Shown: piece after piece, positions 49,397 to 59,134 of the stretch
How positions within the stretch are numbered: position 1 is the first letter of the stretch
How the letters are laid out: every line of letters starts with the position of its first letter
DNA from: Gloeothece verrucosa PCC 7822
GTDB lineage: Bacteria > Cyanobacteriota > Cyanobacteriia > Cyanobacteriales > Microcystaceae
DNA length: 64,000 bases
Assembly: GCF_000147335.1 (NCBI RefSeq)
Contig: NC_014501.1
Span: 5,262,501 to 5,326,500, forward strand
Reading direction: 5' to 3'
Position numbers and translations under genes: made by a program
Notes under the pieces: generated by a model
What the model was told of the DNA's origin: nothing
What the model saw: the letters and a program-made list of their open reading frames with translations, nothing else
Database searches by the model: none

Positions 49397-50239
49397 TTGG
49401 ACGAATTAAGGTCAGCCTTAGAGTTAGCGACAGAAGAGGAATTACAACAAATAACCCAAATCCTCTTTAGCCGCAGATTTAATCCATTAGACTATTTACA
49501 AGCACCTGATCCCATCACCGTACAAAGTAAAGACTGGAATAGCTGGTTAGATGAAATAGAAAAAAGATTTCGCTATCTAGCCGCCGATGGAATGACAGTC
49601 TTAAGAGGCAAAACCCGGCAAGTCAGTTATCGAGAAGCATTAATTCGAGTTTGTCATTATCTGAAAATTCCCTACTCAAAAGGGATGACCACCACTGACA
49701 TCGAAGCCGAAATCTTTTTACATTTGATTGGCAAAGCTTGGAAACGCCTACCAGAAAAGGAAAGAAAATCTTTAACCCTAAAAATACAACAATCTTTAGC
49801 CGCATCAACTCTGCCGGAACCCTTACCGGTTCAACTGCAACATAACCCGATCCATCTTGTGCTTAAGGGAAGTAGTGCTTTTGCCGTCAGTTCCATTCTC
49901 AAACCGTTAATTCTGCGACAAATTGCCTTTCAATTTACCCTTCATTTTGCCAGCTATCAAGCCGCTAGTACGGCCCTAGTCAGTGGAGGAACGGCCGCGG
50001 CCGTGACTCTAGAAAATCAAATTGCCCTACAAGCTGCCAAAAAAGGCATGGCCATGACGGCCGCGCGCTATGGTGCGGTTCGATCTCTGTTCGCCTTTGT
50101 TGGGCCTGTGCTTTGGGGTTGGTTTTTAGCCGACCTAGGATGGCGGGCGATCACCACTAATTATAGTCGCATTATTCCGGCTATTTTTGCCCTAGCCCAA
50201 ATTCGTTTGACTCGGGAAGACTGTTGGGAAATCGCTTAA
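49397..50239 (+). CDS. YaaW family (UPF0174-like) protein
   Basis: The 280-residue protein starts LDELRSALELATEEELQQITQILFSRRFNPLDYL, the conserved YaaW beginning, and has a hydrophobic, Ala-rich C-terminal half (about 165-280; AAAVTLENQIALQAAKKGMAMTAARYG, then FAFVGPVLWGWFLADLGWRAI) with at least one membrane helix. Function is unknown. TTG at 49397 is preferred because GGAGGA lies eight bases upstream and the family starts there; the GTG at 49358 would add 13 atypical residues. It diverges from the FAD oxidoreductase. Confidence 0.78.
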   Translation: MDELRSALELATEEELQQITQILFSRRFNPLDYLQAPDPITVQSKDWNSWLDEIEKRFRYLAADGMTVLRGKTRQVSYREALIRVCHYLKIPYSKGMTTTDIEAEIFLHLIGKAWKRLPEKERKSLTLKIQQSLAASTLPEPLPVQLQHNPIHLVLKGSSAFAVSSILKPLILRQIAFQFTLHFASYQAASTALVSGGTAAAVTLENQIALQAAKKGMAMTAARYGAVRSLFAFVGPVLWGWFLADLGWRAITTNYSRIIPAIFALAQIRLTREDCWEIA

Positions 50240-50340
50240 TTAGACTGCTGGACAAAAAAGGCAAGAGGCACTCATCTATTGATAATTGAGCAAAAATTCA
50301 ATTATGCAAGATTAAGATTGAATTCGCAGTTTAACGCTTG

Positions 50341-51627
50341 ATGGCTAATTCTAAAAAACCCTATTTAACATGGCAGTGGAACTGCGTTAAAATCTCTGTT
50401 TTAATTTTCCCTCTACTCACCAAATTCGGGGCATTAGGCCTATTAATAGCAGCAATTGGAGTTTTTAGAGATCAATACCGTCTGATCATTAAATATCCTC
50501 TTAATTGGGTCATCGCCCTGTTTAGTCTTTGGTTAATCATTACTTCAGGGTTGGCCAGTTATCCCGGAGAAGCGTTTTTAGGAGTGGCCAATTTTTTACC
50601 CTTCTTAATTATGTTGGTCACCTATACTCTATTGCTCGAAACTGCCACCCACTTACGATCCTTAGCTTGGATGCTGGTTATTCCCTCTGGAATAGTGGTT
50701 ATTTTAGGGTTGGGTCAACTGTTTTTGGGTTGGCAACTGCCGCCTTGGGTAAGTTTCTTGAGTGGGGAATTAGTCCCCTATGGACAGCCAACCGGTAGAA
50801 TGTCTTCTATTTTTATGTATGCTAACCTTTTAGGGTTTTATTTACTGATCGTATTTATCCTGGGACTAGGGTTAGCCATAGAGACTTACCAACAGCAACG
50901 AGAACAAAAAACTCAGCACTTAAGACGAGTTTTAGCCTTTATAAGCGTTACCGTTATTGCCGATGGCGTGGGGTTAATTTTAACCAATTCTCGCAATGCT
51001 TGGATACTGGCTCTATTGGCGGCTGTGGCTTTTGCCTTATACTTAGGTTGGCGTTGGATAGTGACTGTGATCGCAGTTATAGCGGCGGCCATTGCGGGCG
51101 CTAGTTGGGGACCTTCACCCATCAAAGAAGGTTTAAGGACTATTGTACCGGCCTTTTTTTGGGCTAGACTTTCTGATAAATTATATCCAGACCGCCCCGT
51201 TGAAACCCTTCGCATCACTCAATGGAAATTTGCCCTCCACTTAACGAGTCAACGCCCTTTGACCGGTTGGGGACTGCGAAATTTTACCCCCCTATATAAG
51301 TCTGCTATGGGGTTATGGCTCGGCCATCCTCATAATTTATTTTTAATGTTACTGGCAGAAACCGGACTGGTGGGAACAGTATTATTATCGGGTTTAGTGG
51401 GTTGGATTTTAGCTCAAGCTATTCTTTTACTTAAGCTAAATTGGCACAATGATCCGAGAAATAATTTGATTTTGTTTACTTATTTAGTGGCTTTTATAAG
51501 CTGTATTGTATTTAATTGTTTTGATATTACTATTTTGGATGGAAAAATTAATGTCATCGGATGGTTGTTGTTATCGGCTCTCAGTGGTATAGTTTATAGT
51601 TTCAGAAATTTTCGCTCAATATTGTGA
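50341..51627 (+). CDS. O-antigen ligase/polymerase-like membrane protein
   Basis: The 428-residue protein has about 11-12 membrane helices and the large periplasmic loop typical of the WaaL/Wzy superfamily. Motifs include ILTNSRNAWILAL (about 218) and LTGWGLRNFTPLYKSAMGLWLGHPHNLFLMLLAETGL (about 302-340). Such proteins join polysaccharide repeats to each other or to lipid A core; the cyanobacterial IctB-like proteins share the fold. Which glycan is involved is unknown. ATG 50341 is preferred to the TTG just before it. It sits alone between the YaaW-family and PEP-CTERM genes. Confidence 0.85.
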   Translation: MANSKKPYLTWQWNCVKISVLIFPLLTKFGALGLLIAAIGVFRDQYRLIIKYPLNWVIALFSLWLIITSGLASYPGEAFLGVANFLPFLIMLVTYTLLLETATHLRSLAWMLVIPSGIVVILGLGQLFLGWQLPPWVSFLSGELVPYGQPTGRMSSIFMYANLLGFYLLIVFILGLGLAIETYQQQREQKTQHLRRVLAFISVTVIADGVGLILTNSRNAWILALLAAVAFALYLGWRWIVTVIAVIAAAIAGASWGPSPIKEGLRTIVPAFFWARLSDKLYPDRPVETLRITQWKFALHLTSQRPLTGWGLRNFTPLYKSAMGLWLGHPHNLFLMLLAETGLVGTVLLSGLVGWILAQAILLLKLNWHNDPRNNLILFTYLVAFISCIVFNCFDITILDGKINVIGWLLLSALSGIVYSFRNFRSIL

Positions 51628-51816
51628 CTAGAATTAAAAAGCTAAGAAAATTCTTATATTTGGCATTTAACCTTTTAAATTTGACATTTTTTGCTCAAAA
51701 ATTCGGCAACTATTAGTAGACAATTAAAAAAAATTAAATAATTGTTAAAGGTTGTTGACAAGCAAAAAAATCAAAAATACCATAGCTGTACTTTCTCAAA
51801 TCAAGTGAGTTAATAC

Positions 51817-52515
51817 ATGACTAATAAATTGGCTAACTTAGCCCTGGTGGCAGTGACTACAGGTCTAGGTTTAACGATGGTTCAGGTTTCTCCTGCACAA
51901 GCGGCTGACTTTGCGTATTTTACATTTAGTTTTGATTCTGTTTATGGAGAATTAAGTTTTAACAATACCTTGTTAACAGGAATTGGCATAGAAACCGCTA
52001 GTTTATCTCAATTAAGTAGCCAAAGCGGCTTTAATTTTTTTGCTGATCCTTATTACCTTACCCCTCCTTTTTCATCTTTTAGAACTGATCATCCAGAATA
52101 TTATGCCTTTTTATTATCCGAAGGGAATCCTGTATTTACTTTTGATTCGGGATATTTAGCCGGAATAGAATTTGATGCCTCACTGAATATTGATGATCGT
52201 GAGCTAAGTGGCATTGATCCTTCTAATCCTGGTGAATATTTAGGTTTTGCTGGAGGTAGCAACTTGTCTTTATTAGGAGATAGCTATGAAGCGTCTCTAT
52301 CAGGTGTTGGCTTTTTCGTTTCTACGAAATCTTACAATGGTACCCATGAGCTAATTGTTGTAGACACACAAAACTCAGACTCAGGACTAATTTCATTTTA
52401 TACTAATGATCCCATTGAAGCTGTGCCCGAACCTTTGACCATCATTGGCACCGGAACAGCCCTAGGATTTGGAACATTTTTCAAAAAAACACGGGACAAA
52501 AAACTGAAAAAATAA
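51817..52515 (+). CDS. PEP-CTERM exported protein
   Basis: The 232-residue protein has a signal peptide (1-30; MTNKLANLALVAVTTGLGLTMVQVSPAQAA) and a beta-rich, Ser/Gly/Tyr-rich secreted domain. It ends in the sorting signal VPEPLTIIGTGTALGFGTFFKK plus basic tail. The C-terminal tag is recognised by an exosortase (not in this window), so the protein should be cut and handled at the outer surface. The central domain is not one I recognise. The gene is preceded by AAGTGAG and 189 bases of AT-rich DNA. Confidence 0.88.
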   Translation: MTNKLANLALVAVTTGLGLTMVQVSPAQAADFAYFTFSFDSVYGELSFNNTLLTGIGIETASLSQLSSQSGFNFFADPYYLTPPFSSFRTDHPEYYAFLLSEGNPVFTFDSGYLAGIEFDASLNIDDRELSGIDPSNPGEYLGFAGGSNLSLLGDSYEASLSGVGFFVSTKSYNGTHELIVVDTQNSDSGLISFYTNDPIEAVPEPLTIIGTGTALGFGTFFKKTRDKKLKK

Positions 52516-52679
52516 AGGTTTAAAGCTTAATTTATCGCTTTTAATGGGTAAAATAACCATAATTACTCTTTTATTTCCTAGCTTACTAATATTATCTATA
52601 TTACCCTTAGCTGTCCCCGAAGCGATACAATAAAAAGTTATGGCCAATAATTGACAGTGTAAGACAGATAACTCAACTA

Positions 52680-53504
52680 ATGAAACCCTACTTAGCGGCG
52701 GCAATTCAAATGACGAGCAGACCTGACTTAGAGAAAAATCTAAGTGAGGCAGAAGAATTGATAGAACTAGCGGCACGTAAAGGCGCAGAGTTGATCGGTT
52801 TACCGGAAAATTTTGCCTTTTTGGGAAAAGAAGAAGATAAACTGGCACAAGCAGAGGAAATCGCCCACAGAAGTGAAAAGTTTCTCAAAACGATGGCGCA
52901 ACGCTTTCAAATCACCCTTTTAGGTGGGGGGTTTCCCGTCCCTGTAGAAACCAATGCTCAAAAAGCCTATAATACTGCCTTAGTCATCGACAAAGATGGC
53001 AACGAAGTGGCGCGTTATCGCAAAGTCCATCTTTTTGATGTCAATGTTCCTGATGGGAATACTTATCTTGAATCTAATACCGTAATGGCGGGAGAAGATT
53101 TCCCGAGTTTGTATGTTTCAGAGGATTTGGGGACTATTGGCTTATCTATCTGTTATGATGTCAGATTTCCGGAACTTTACCGTTATCTTTCGGCTAAAGG
53201 TGCTGATGTGATTTGTGTTCCTGCCGCTTTTACCGCTTATACGGGTAAAGATCATTGGAAACCCTTGTTACAAGCAAGAGCTATTGAAAATACCTGTTAT
53301 GTCATGGCACCCGCGCAAACCGGTAATCACTATGCCAGACGTTATACTCATGGTCATGCGATGATTATCGACCCTTGGGGAGCCATTTTAGCTGATGCTG
53401 GGGAAAGCCCCGGAATGGCGATCGCAGAAATTAACCCCTCTCGTCTGGAACAGGTCAGACAACAAATGCCTTCTCTACAGCATCGAGTTTTTGATAAATA
53501 TTAA
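52680..53504 (+). CDS. Nitrilase-family C-N hydrolase (Nit1-like amidase)
   Basis: The 274-residue enzyme has the full catalytic set: Glu in LIGLPENFAF (about 43), Lys in YRKVHLFDV (about 114), and Cys in GLSICYDVRFPELYRYL (about 156). HLFDVNVP and the DHWKPLLQARAIEN loop fit the deaminated-glutathione amidase/Nit1 and omega-amidase branch. It would hydrolyse amides of small dicarboxylic acids; this is family knowledge, and the substrate is inferred. It stands alone, with ATG 52680. Confidence 0.88.
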   Translation: MKPYLAAAIQMTSRPDLEKNLSEAEELIELAARKGAELIGLPENFAFLGKEEDKLAQAEEIAHRSEKFLKTMAQRFQITLLGGGFPVPVETNAQKAYNTALVIDKDGNEVARYRKVHLFDVNVPDGNTYLESNTVMAGEDFPSLYVSEDLGTIGLSICYDVRFPELYRYLSAKGADVICVPAAFTAYTGKDHWKPLLQARAIENTCYVMAPAQTGNHYARRYTHGHAMIIDPWGAILADAGESPGMAIAEINPSRLEQVRQQMPSLQHRVFDKY

Positions 53505-53553
53505 GATAGGGTTGGATGCGCGGCGGCTGACGCATCCAAAAAGAAATCTCAAG

Positions 53554-54942
53554 CTAACTGACGACTTTTATCTGCTGTAGTATACGCTCAAGAGCTTGGG
53601 CTGCGCTTGTATTACCTTCGATGCGAGATAGATCTCTGGCTTGCCGAATATGGTTAACCCCTTCCGACTCTTTTGCTTGCTGTAACAGCACAACACCTAA
53701 GTTGTAGTGCAGTTCAGGAGACTCTGGCATGATGGCAATAGCTCTTTCAAAGGCAGCTTGCGCCCCAACCAAGTCACCTTGACCCGCCACTTTTATTCCC
53801 CGCTCAAATTCACTTTGAGCTAAGTCAAAACTCTTGGGATCGTCGATTCCTAGGTTGGTAGAAGAGGTAATTTGTTTGGTGAGATCCATACTCGGTGTAC
53901 GAGTAATATTTTGATCTTGTGCTGCACCTGGCACTGAATCTGCCACCTTAGAGACTGATGACTCCATCGAGTTTGTGACATTATCGATCGCTCTTGTCAC
54001 TTTGGGTTGAGCCTCGTGAGCCACTTCTTTAACGGAGTCTGCGGTTTCTGAAACTGAGGACTCGATCTTGTCAGAGACATTTTCCATCGCTCGTCTCATT
54101 TTGGGTTGAGCTTCGTGAGCCGCTTCTTTAACGGAGTTGCCGGCCTCTCTTGCTGAGGACTGGATATTTTCTGTGACACTATCTATGGCTCTTGTGATTT
54201 TGGGTTGACTCTCGTGAACCACTTCTGTAACCGACTCTCGAGTCTCTCTTGCTGTAGACTGGACATTTTCTGCCACACTCTCCATCGCTCGTCTCATTTT
54301 CGGTTCAGCTTCGTGAGCCGCCTGTTTTACGGAGTCTCCTACCCCTTGTACTGTATGAGCAATACTAGCACTAGAGGATTGAATGCTTTGAGCCGTGCTG
54401 TGAACCGCCTCTGATACAACCGGTTTGGCATCTTGGACAGTTTCCTTGAGTGCATCCACTGTTTGAACCATCGAGGGGCGAGTTTCGTCAATGGTTTCTT
54501 TTACTGAATTAATGGCTGCATTCACTGAAGGACGGGCTTCATCGATAGTTTCTTTAACTGAATCAACCACTTCCGACACTTTGGGTTCAACAGCTTCCAC
54601 ATTGTGCTTGAGCGCATCTACTGTACCGATTACAGATGGCTTGATTTCATCAACAGCCTGCTTGATATTGCCCTTAACATTATCAACCACACCTTCAATA
54701 CTTCCTTCAACACCTTCAGCCGCTTCACGCCCAACATTGGCACCCGCAACACCGCCAATAACTGCACCAACAGCAGCACCTAAGCGACCGGCCACCAAAC
54801 GACCAATGACGGCTCCTGCTAATCCGCCGCTAACGACCCCAAGACCTGTAGCAACAGTCTCAATGGGGTCTGACTGTTGATTTGACTCTGGTGAGCGTTG
54901 CAAGTTCTCATTGGGTTCAGTAAAATCCATCGTTCCTGACAT
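53554..54942 (-). CDS. LEA/apolipoprotein-like repeat protein with TPR tail
   Basis: The 462-residue protein has a Gly-zipper hydrophobic segment (about 29-75; GLGVVSGGLAGAVIGRLVAGRLGAAVGAVIGGVAGAN), then an amphipathic repeat region (about 80-345) with units of the form (S/A)VxE(T/A)xxEA(Q/E)PK, and a TPR module at the C-terminus (about 375-460; LAQSEFERGIKVAGQGDLVGAQAAFERAIAIMPESPELHYNLGVVLLQQ). The repeats resemble late-embryogenesis-abundant and surface-active helical proteins, suggesting a desiccation or membrane-stress role. That is inference. ATG 54942 has AGGAGG 12 bases upstream. Confidence 0.72.
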   Translation of the reverse strand: MSGTMDFTEPNENLQRSPESNQQSDPIETVATGLGVVSGGLAGAVIGRLVAGRLGAAVGAVIGGVAGANVGREAAEGVEGSIEGVVDNVKGNIKQAVDEIKPSVIGTVDALKHNVEAVEPKVSEVVDSVKETIDEARPSVNAAINSVKETIDETRPSMVQTVDALKETVQDAKPVVSEAVHSTAQSIQSSSASIAHTVQGVGDSVKQAAHEAEPKMRRAMESVAENVQSTARETRESVTEVVHESQPKITRAIDSVTENIQSSAREAGNSVKEAAHEAQPKMRRAMENVSDKIESSVSETADSVKEVAHEAQPKVTRAIDNVTNSMESSVSKVADSVPGAAQDQNITRTPSMDLTKQITSSTNLGIDDPKSFDLAQSEFERGIKVAGQGDLVGAQAAFERAIAIMPESPELHYNLGVVLLQQAKESEGVNHIRQARDLSRIEGNTSAAQALERILQQIKVVS

Positions 54943-55585
54943 ACTTATTTTCTACCTCCTAGTCAATTTAAGAAGTTGCCGATACAACAACCTTAACAAC
55001 TGCTAGGAGATGGAGACTCCTCTATAAGAGATAAGTTATGTTACTAGCGGTGAAGAAATTTCCGCCTTGAATTTTCTCCTTTCAGCACAAATACATTGAT
55101 AAAAACAAGATTATTGATGACTTGAGAAGATTCCTAGCTAGTTCAACAATAAGGTGGGAAAAAGTAAGCGAATTCAACAATTAAATATAAGCAATTTTTC
55201 GCCCATTTAATCTTTAGGTAAACCAGGCTAAATAATCGTCAATAATTCTTGTAATTTTGAGCTTAAGTCCCTTGCTAGATAAAGAACTCAACCTTTTTAT
55301 TAATCTCTCTAAAGTCAGATTAAAAATCGTTAAAAATATTTCTTAAGTATGAAGAAAAAATAAAAATTAGATGCAGGTAAGACGACAATTAGATTAGCAT
55401 AGTAGTAAGCTGTTAACAGTGGTTCTCAGTTAAAGGCAAGATCCTTGTCATGGGGAACGTAAAGGGGAATAAAAAAGAGAGCTAAAAATATCTCTGCTAT
55501 CCCCTTATACTTTTGTTTTCATTAGGATTTTGATTAATACCCTTTCTTAACACCCTTGTATTTTTTTGACCATAGGACAAACTTT
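54943..55585. other. Intergenic region with leader hairpin
   Basis: About 640 AT-rich bases separate two divergent genes. No ORF, tRNA or clear promoter pair is assigned. The only evident structure is a hairpin near the right end. Confidence 0.5.
55462..55506 (+). promoter_or_regulatory. Hairpin in the leader of the GH65 gene
   Basis: AAGGGGA at 55462-55468 and TCCCCTT at 55500-55506 bracket an inner AGAGA/TCTCT stem. It lies about 80 bases upstream of the start codon. It could be an attenuator or an operator; the role is unproven. Confidence 0.45.
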
Positions 55586-58519
55586 ATGGATGCCACCGCT
55601 CATCTTCATCTGTCCCATTTGATTTATAGTGATTGGACATTAATCGAATCCGAATTTAACCCGACTCAACTGCATTATAAAGAAACCGTTTTTACCATTG
55701 GCAATGGCTACCTAGGAACACGAGGATCATTTGAAGAAGGATATCCTGGTGCAAGGAATTCTACTCTGATTGCAGGCGTTTATGATGCTGTGCCAGTGGT
55801 TTATACTGAATTAGCTAATTGTCCTGATTGGTTAGGATTAATTATTACTATCGATGAGGAACGATTTCGTCTTGACCAAGGAGAAATCTTAAGCTATGAA
55901 AGAAGTTTAGATTTATATCAAGGTCTTCTGAGTCGTCAGGTATGTTGGCGCAGTCCTAGCGGTAAAATTTTAGAGCTAGATTTTGAACGATTGGCAAGTT
56001 TAGCCGATCCTCATGTATTAGCGCTGCGCTGTCGCCTCACTGCCATTAACTTTGACGCTCCTGTCACCATACAAGCTCCTCTAAGCGGCTATATTGATAA
56101 TCAAGGCTATAGTCATTGGCAATGGATCGACCAAGGCTATAGCTCAGATAATCCTCACATCTGGCTACATTTACGCACTCGCGCCTCAGCCATAGAATTA
56201 GGCATGGCTTGCTCTTTAAACGTTTTAGAGTGGGGTGCGGAACGAGTCCCGCACCAAGAAAGCCAAAGCGAATACATCAACCTGCTTAATTATCCTGCCC
56301 TACAAACCCGAGTTAATTTGATAGCCGGTCAACCTGTTACTTTAGAAAAACGAGTGACGGTTTATACCTCTCGAGATGTAGCTAATCCCCATGAAGTCGC
56401 TTTTTCTAAACTCGACGAATTACCAAGCTACAACGAACTCAAAACGGCTCACAAAAAAGCCTGGGCTGATGTTTGGACTAACAGCGACATTATTATTGAA
56501 GGAGATATTCAAGCGCAGTTTGCCGTCCGTTATAACTTATTCCAACTGCTGATCAGTGCCTCTCAAGATGATGATCAGGTGAGTATTCCGGCTAAAACCT
56601 TATCAGGGTTTGGCTATCGAGGTCACGTTTTTTGGGATACAGAAATCTTTATTTTGCCCTTTTTAACCTTTACTCAACCAACTATTGCCCGTAATCTTCT
56701 TTCATACCGTTACCATACCCTCAACGGCGCAAGACGCAAAGCCAAGAGCGAAAACTATAAAGGAGCGATGTTTCCTTGGGAAAGTGCCGACACCGGCGAT
56801 GAAGTTACCCCACGTTGGGCGATTTCGGGCAATCATTATGACCCTGATACTCGCATTTGGTGTCGGGACCGAGAAATTCACATTAGTGCTGATATTGCTT
56901 ATGGGATTTGGCATTATTGGCAAGCCACAGGGGATGATCAATGGATGCGGGATTATGGAGCCGAAGTAATCCTAGATTCTGCCGTTTTTTGGGGTTGTCG
57001 GGTAGAGTGGAATTCTAGAGAAGAACGCTACGAAATTCGCCATGTGATAGGGGCCGATGAATATCATGAACAAGTTGATAATAATGCTTTTACCAATCGG
57101 ATGATCCAGTGGCATTTAGAAAAAGCGCTCACGGTTTATCAATGGTTACAAGAAAATCATCCGGTGCGGGCTGATGAATTAGCCGTCCTTTTAAAACTGA
57201 CTCGTGAAAGATTTGCCCGTTGGCAAGATGTCATCAATAATCTCTATTTTCCTTTTGATGCAACCACAGGGTTAATTGAACAGTATCAAGGGTTCTTCGA
57301 GTTAGAAGATATCAATTTAGCCGCTTATGAACCTCGGAGTCTTTCTATGCAAGTCATCCTTGGTATAGAAGGAGCGAACCAAAGACAAGTTCTCAAGCAG
57401 CCTGATGTGTTAATGTTACTGTATTTGATGCGAAAGAGAGGGGAATTTCCCTATAACAAGACAGTATTACAGACCAATTGGGACTATTATGCACCTCGGA
57501 CGGATATAACCTATGGTTCTTCCCTGGGTCCTGCCATTCATGCCATCTTAGCCGCCGATTTGGGAGAAACAGAACTTGCCTATCATTATTTTAGGCAGGC
57601 TGCCCTGGTAGATTTAGAAGATTTGCGGGGGAATGCCCATGAAGGGATTCACGGGGCTTGTGCAGGGGGACTTTGGCAATCAGTAGTCTTTGGCTTTGGC
57701 GGAGTGCAACTGACAAATTCAGGGCCAGTGGCTACCCCTAATCTTCCTTCTCATTGGACTCGTCTCAAATTTAAATTACACTGGCAGGGTCAATGGCATG
57801 AATTTGATTTACGTCCCCTATCTTCTGAGCAAATAGGGGGAGTGATCTTTGATTTAGATGGGGTACTAACGGATACCGCAGAATATCATTACCGAGGATG
57901 GCAAAAACTAGCGGATGAGGAAGGAATACCTTTTGATCGTCAGAAAAATGATTTGTTAAGGGGTTTACCTCGCCGAGAATCCCTTTTAGCTATCTTGGGT
58001 GATTGCACAGTGACAGAAGACCAACTTCAGGAAATGATGGAACGCAAGAACCGTTATTATGTGCAATTAATCGAAGAAATTACCCCGGCCGACTTACTGC
58101 CTGGCGTGAATGAATTGTTAGAGGAACTCCAGCAAAAGGAAATAAAAATAGCGATCGCCTCAGCGAGTAAAAATGCTCAGACGGTGATTGAACGTCTAGG
58201 TATTGGTCATCTAATTGATGTGATTTGTGACGGTTATAGTGTACAGCGTTCTAAACCTGCGCCTGATCTATTTCTTTATGCGGCTTGTCAGCTTGATCTC
58301 ACTCCTGATCAATGTATCGTGGTAGAAGATGCGGCTTCAGGAATTGATGCGGCTTCCCTTGCCGGAATGTTGACAGTGGGGTTAGGTCCTGTAGAGCGCT
58401 TAGGTAAAGCCAATCTAGTTTTACCGAACTTAGAAAATGTTCATTGGGCTGATTTAATTGCTGGTTTGAGTCCTAAAGCTAAAGCTAATCAGTGGAATTT
58501 ACCCGTAGCCATCTCTTAG
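55586..58519 (+). CDS. GH65 disaccharide phosphorylase fused to beta-phosphoglucomutase
   Basis: The 977-residue protein joins two enzymes. Residues about 10-745 are a GH65 phosphorylase (TVFTIGNGYLGTRGSFEEG, SGFGYRGHVFWDTEIF, catalytic Glu in VIGADEYHEQVDNNAFTN about 491). Residues 750-970 are a HAD-type beta-phosphoglucomutase (FDLDGVLTDTAEYH with nucleophile Asp about 755 and Asp about 757, GLPRRESL, SASKNA, VVEDAASGIDAA). GH65 enzymes split maltose, trehalose, kojibiose or nigerose with phosphate to beta-glucose-1-phosphate, which the second domain turns into glucose-6-phosphate. The exact disaccharide is not readable. ATG 55586 has AGGA nine bases upstream; a TTG ten codons earlier is unlikely. 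Confidence 0.92.
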   Translation: MDATAHLHLSHLIYSDWTLIESEFNPTQLHYKETVFTIGNGYLGTRGSFEEGYPGARNSTLIAGVYDAVPVVYTELANCPDWLGLIITIDEERFRLDQGEILSYERSLDLYQGLLSRQVCWRSPSGKILELDFERLASLADPHVLALRCRLTAINFDAPVTIQAPLSGYIDNQGYSHWQWIDQGYSSDNPHIWLHLRTRASAIELGMACSLNVLEWGAERVPHQESQSEYINLLNYPALQTRVNLIAGQPVTLEKRVTVYTSRDVANPHEVAFSKLDELPSYNELKTAHKKAWADVWTNSDIIIEGDIQAQFAVRYNLFQLLISASQDDDQVSIPAKTLSGFGYRGHVFWDTEIFILPFLTFTQPTIARNLLSYRYHTLNGARRKAKSENYKGAMFPWESADTGDEVTPRWAISGNHYDPDTRIWCRDREIHISADIAYGIWHYWQATGDDQWMRDYGAEVILDSAVFWGCRVEWNSREERYEIRHVIGADEYHEQVDNNAFTNRMIQWHLEKALTVYQWLQENHPVRADELAVLLKLTRERFARWQDVINNLYFPFDATTGLIEQYQGFFELEDINLAAYEPRSLSMQVILGIEGANQRQVLKQPDVLMLLYLMRKRGEFPYNKTVLQTNWDYYAPRTDITYGSSLGPAIHAILAADLGETELAYHYFRQAALVDLEDLRGNAHEGIHGACAGGLWQSVVFGFGGVQLTNSGPVATPNLPSHWTRLKFKLHWQGQWHEFDLRPLSSEQIGGVIFDLDGVLTDTAEYHYRGWQKLADEEGIPFDRQKNDLLRGLPRRESLLAILGDCTVTEDQLQEMMERKNRYYVQLIEEITPADLLPGVNELLEELQQKEIKIAIASASKNAQTVIERLGIGHLIDVICDGYSVQRSKPAPDLFLYAACQLDLTPDQCIVVEDAASGIDAASLAGMLTVGLGPVERLGKANLVLPNLENVHWADLIAGLSPKAKANQWNLPVAIS

Positions 58520-58602
58520 ATTTTTGGGCATACTCGACGCGACAAGATTTATGAAAGTAGGATGAGTTAATCATACATCCTACTCTTTTTTTTCTATTTT
58601 TA

Positions 58603-58854
58603 TCAGAGTCTATTTTGTAACTGTTGTAAGAACTCTTGCCCTCGTTCTCCTAGATCTATTAACAGTTTCTCAATTAACCGTAGTGCCATCAGAGAGGGTT
58701 GGGTGTGTCCATTTTCCCAACGATTTACGGTAGGATAAACAACACCTAAATAGGCGGCAAATTGTTCTTGTGTCATTCCTAACTCCAGACGTATTGAACG
58801 GATGAGCTTGCCAATTTTAGGCTGATATAGCTTATATAGAGGATGTTTCGTCAT
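58603..58854 (-). CDS. XRE-type HTH regulator
   Basis: The 83-residue protein is a single helix-turn-helix of the Cro/CI class: IGKLIRSIRLELGMTQEQFAAYLGVVYPTVNRWENGHTQPS, followed by a helix rich in Leu and Gln. Such small regulators bind operators as dimers and often belong to toxin-antitoxin or mobile elements, but no partner lies in the same operon. ATG 58854 is used; the TTG four codons earlier is not preferred. It converges on the GH65 gene. Confidence 0.85.
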   Translation of the reverse strand: MTKHPLYKLYQPKIGKLIRSIRLELGMTQEQFAAYLGVVYPTVNRWENGHTQPSLMALRLIEKLLIDLGERGQEFLQQLQNRL

Positions 58855-59134
58855 AGTGGAGGTCAAGGGGTTAGGAATGATATATACTACGACTTTAACT
58901 TAGTTAATAGTAATTTTTCTTCCGTAAATATACTAGGATTCTCCACAAAAAATTGGCTGTGTACTAATCTATATTCAAGGGGATTTAGCCAGGATAAAAA
59001 TTTGACAACTACTATAGTTTTAACCATAAAGATGATTAACCAGACTCTAAACAGATATTTCTTAAAATTGCCTCTTCTGAATTTTCCCTTTTTAAGGAGC
59101 ATCAAGGAAGGATATTTGTTTTGCAAATGGACTC

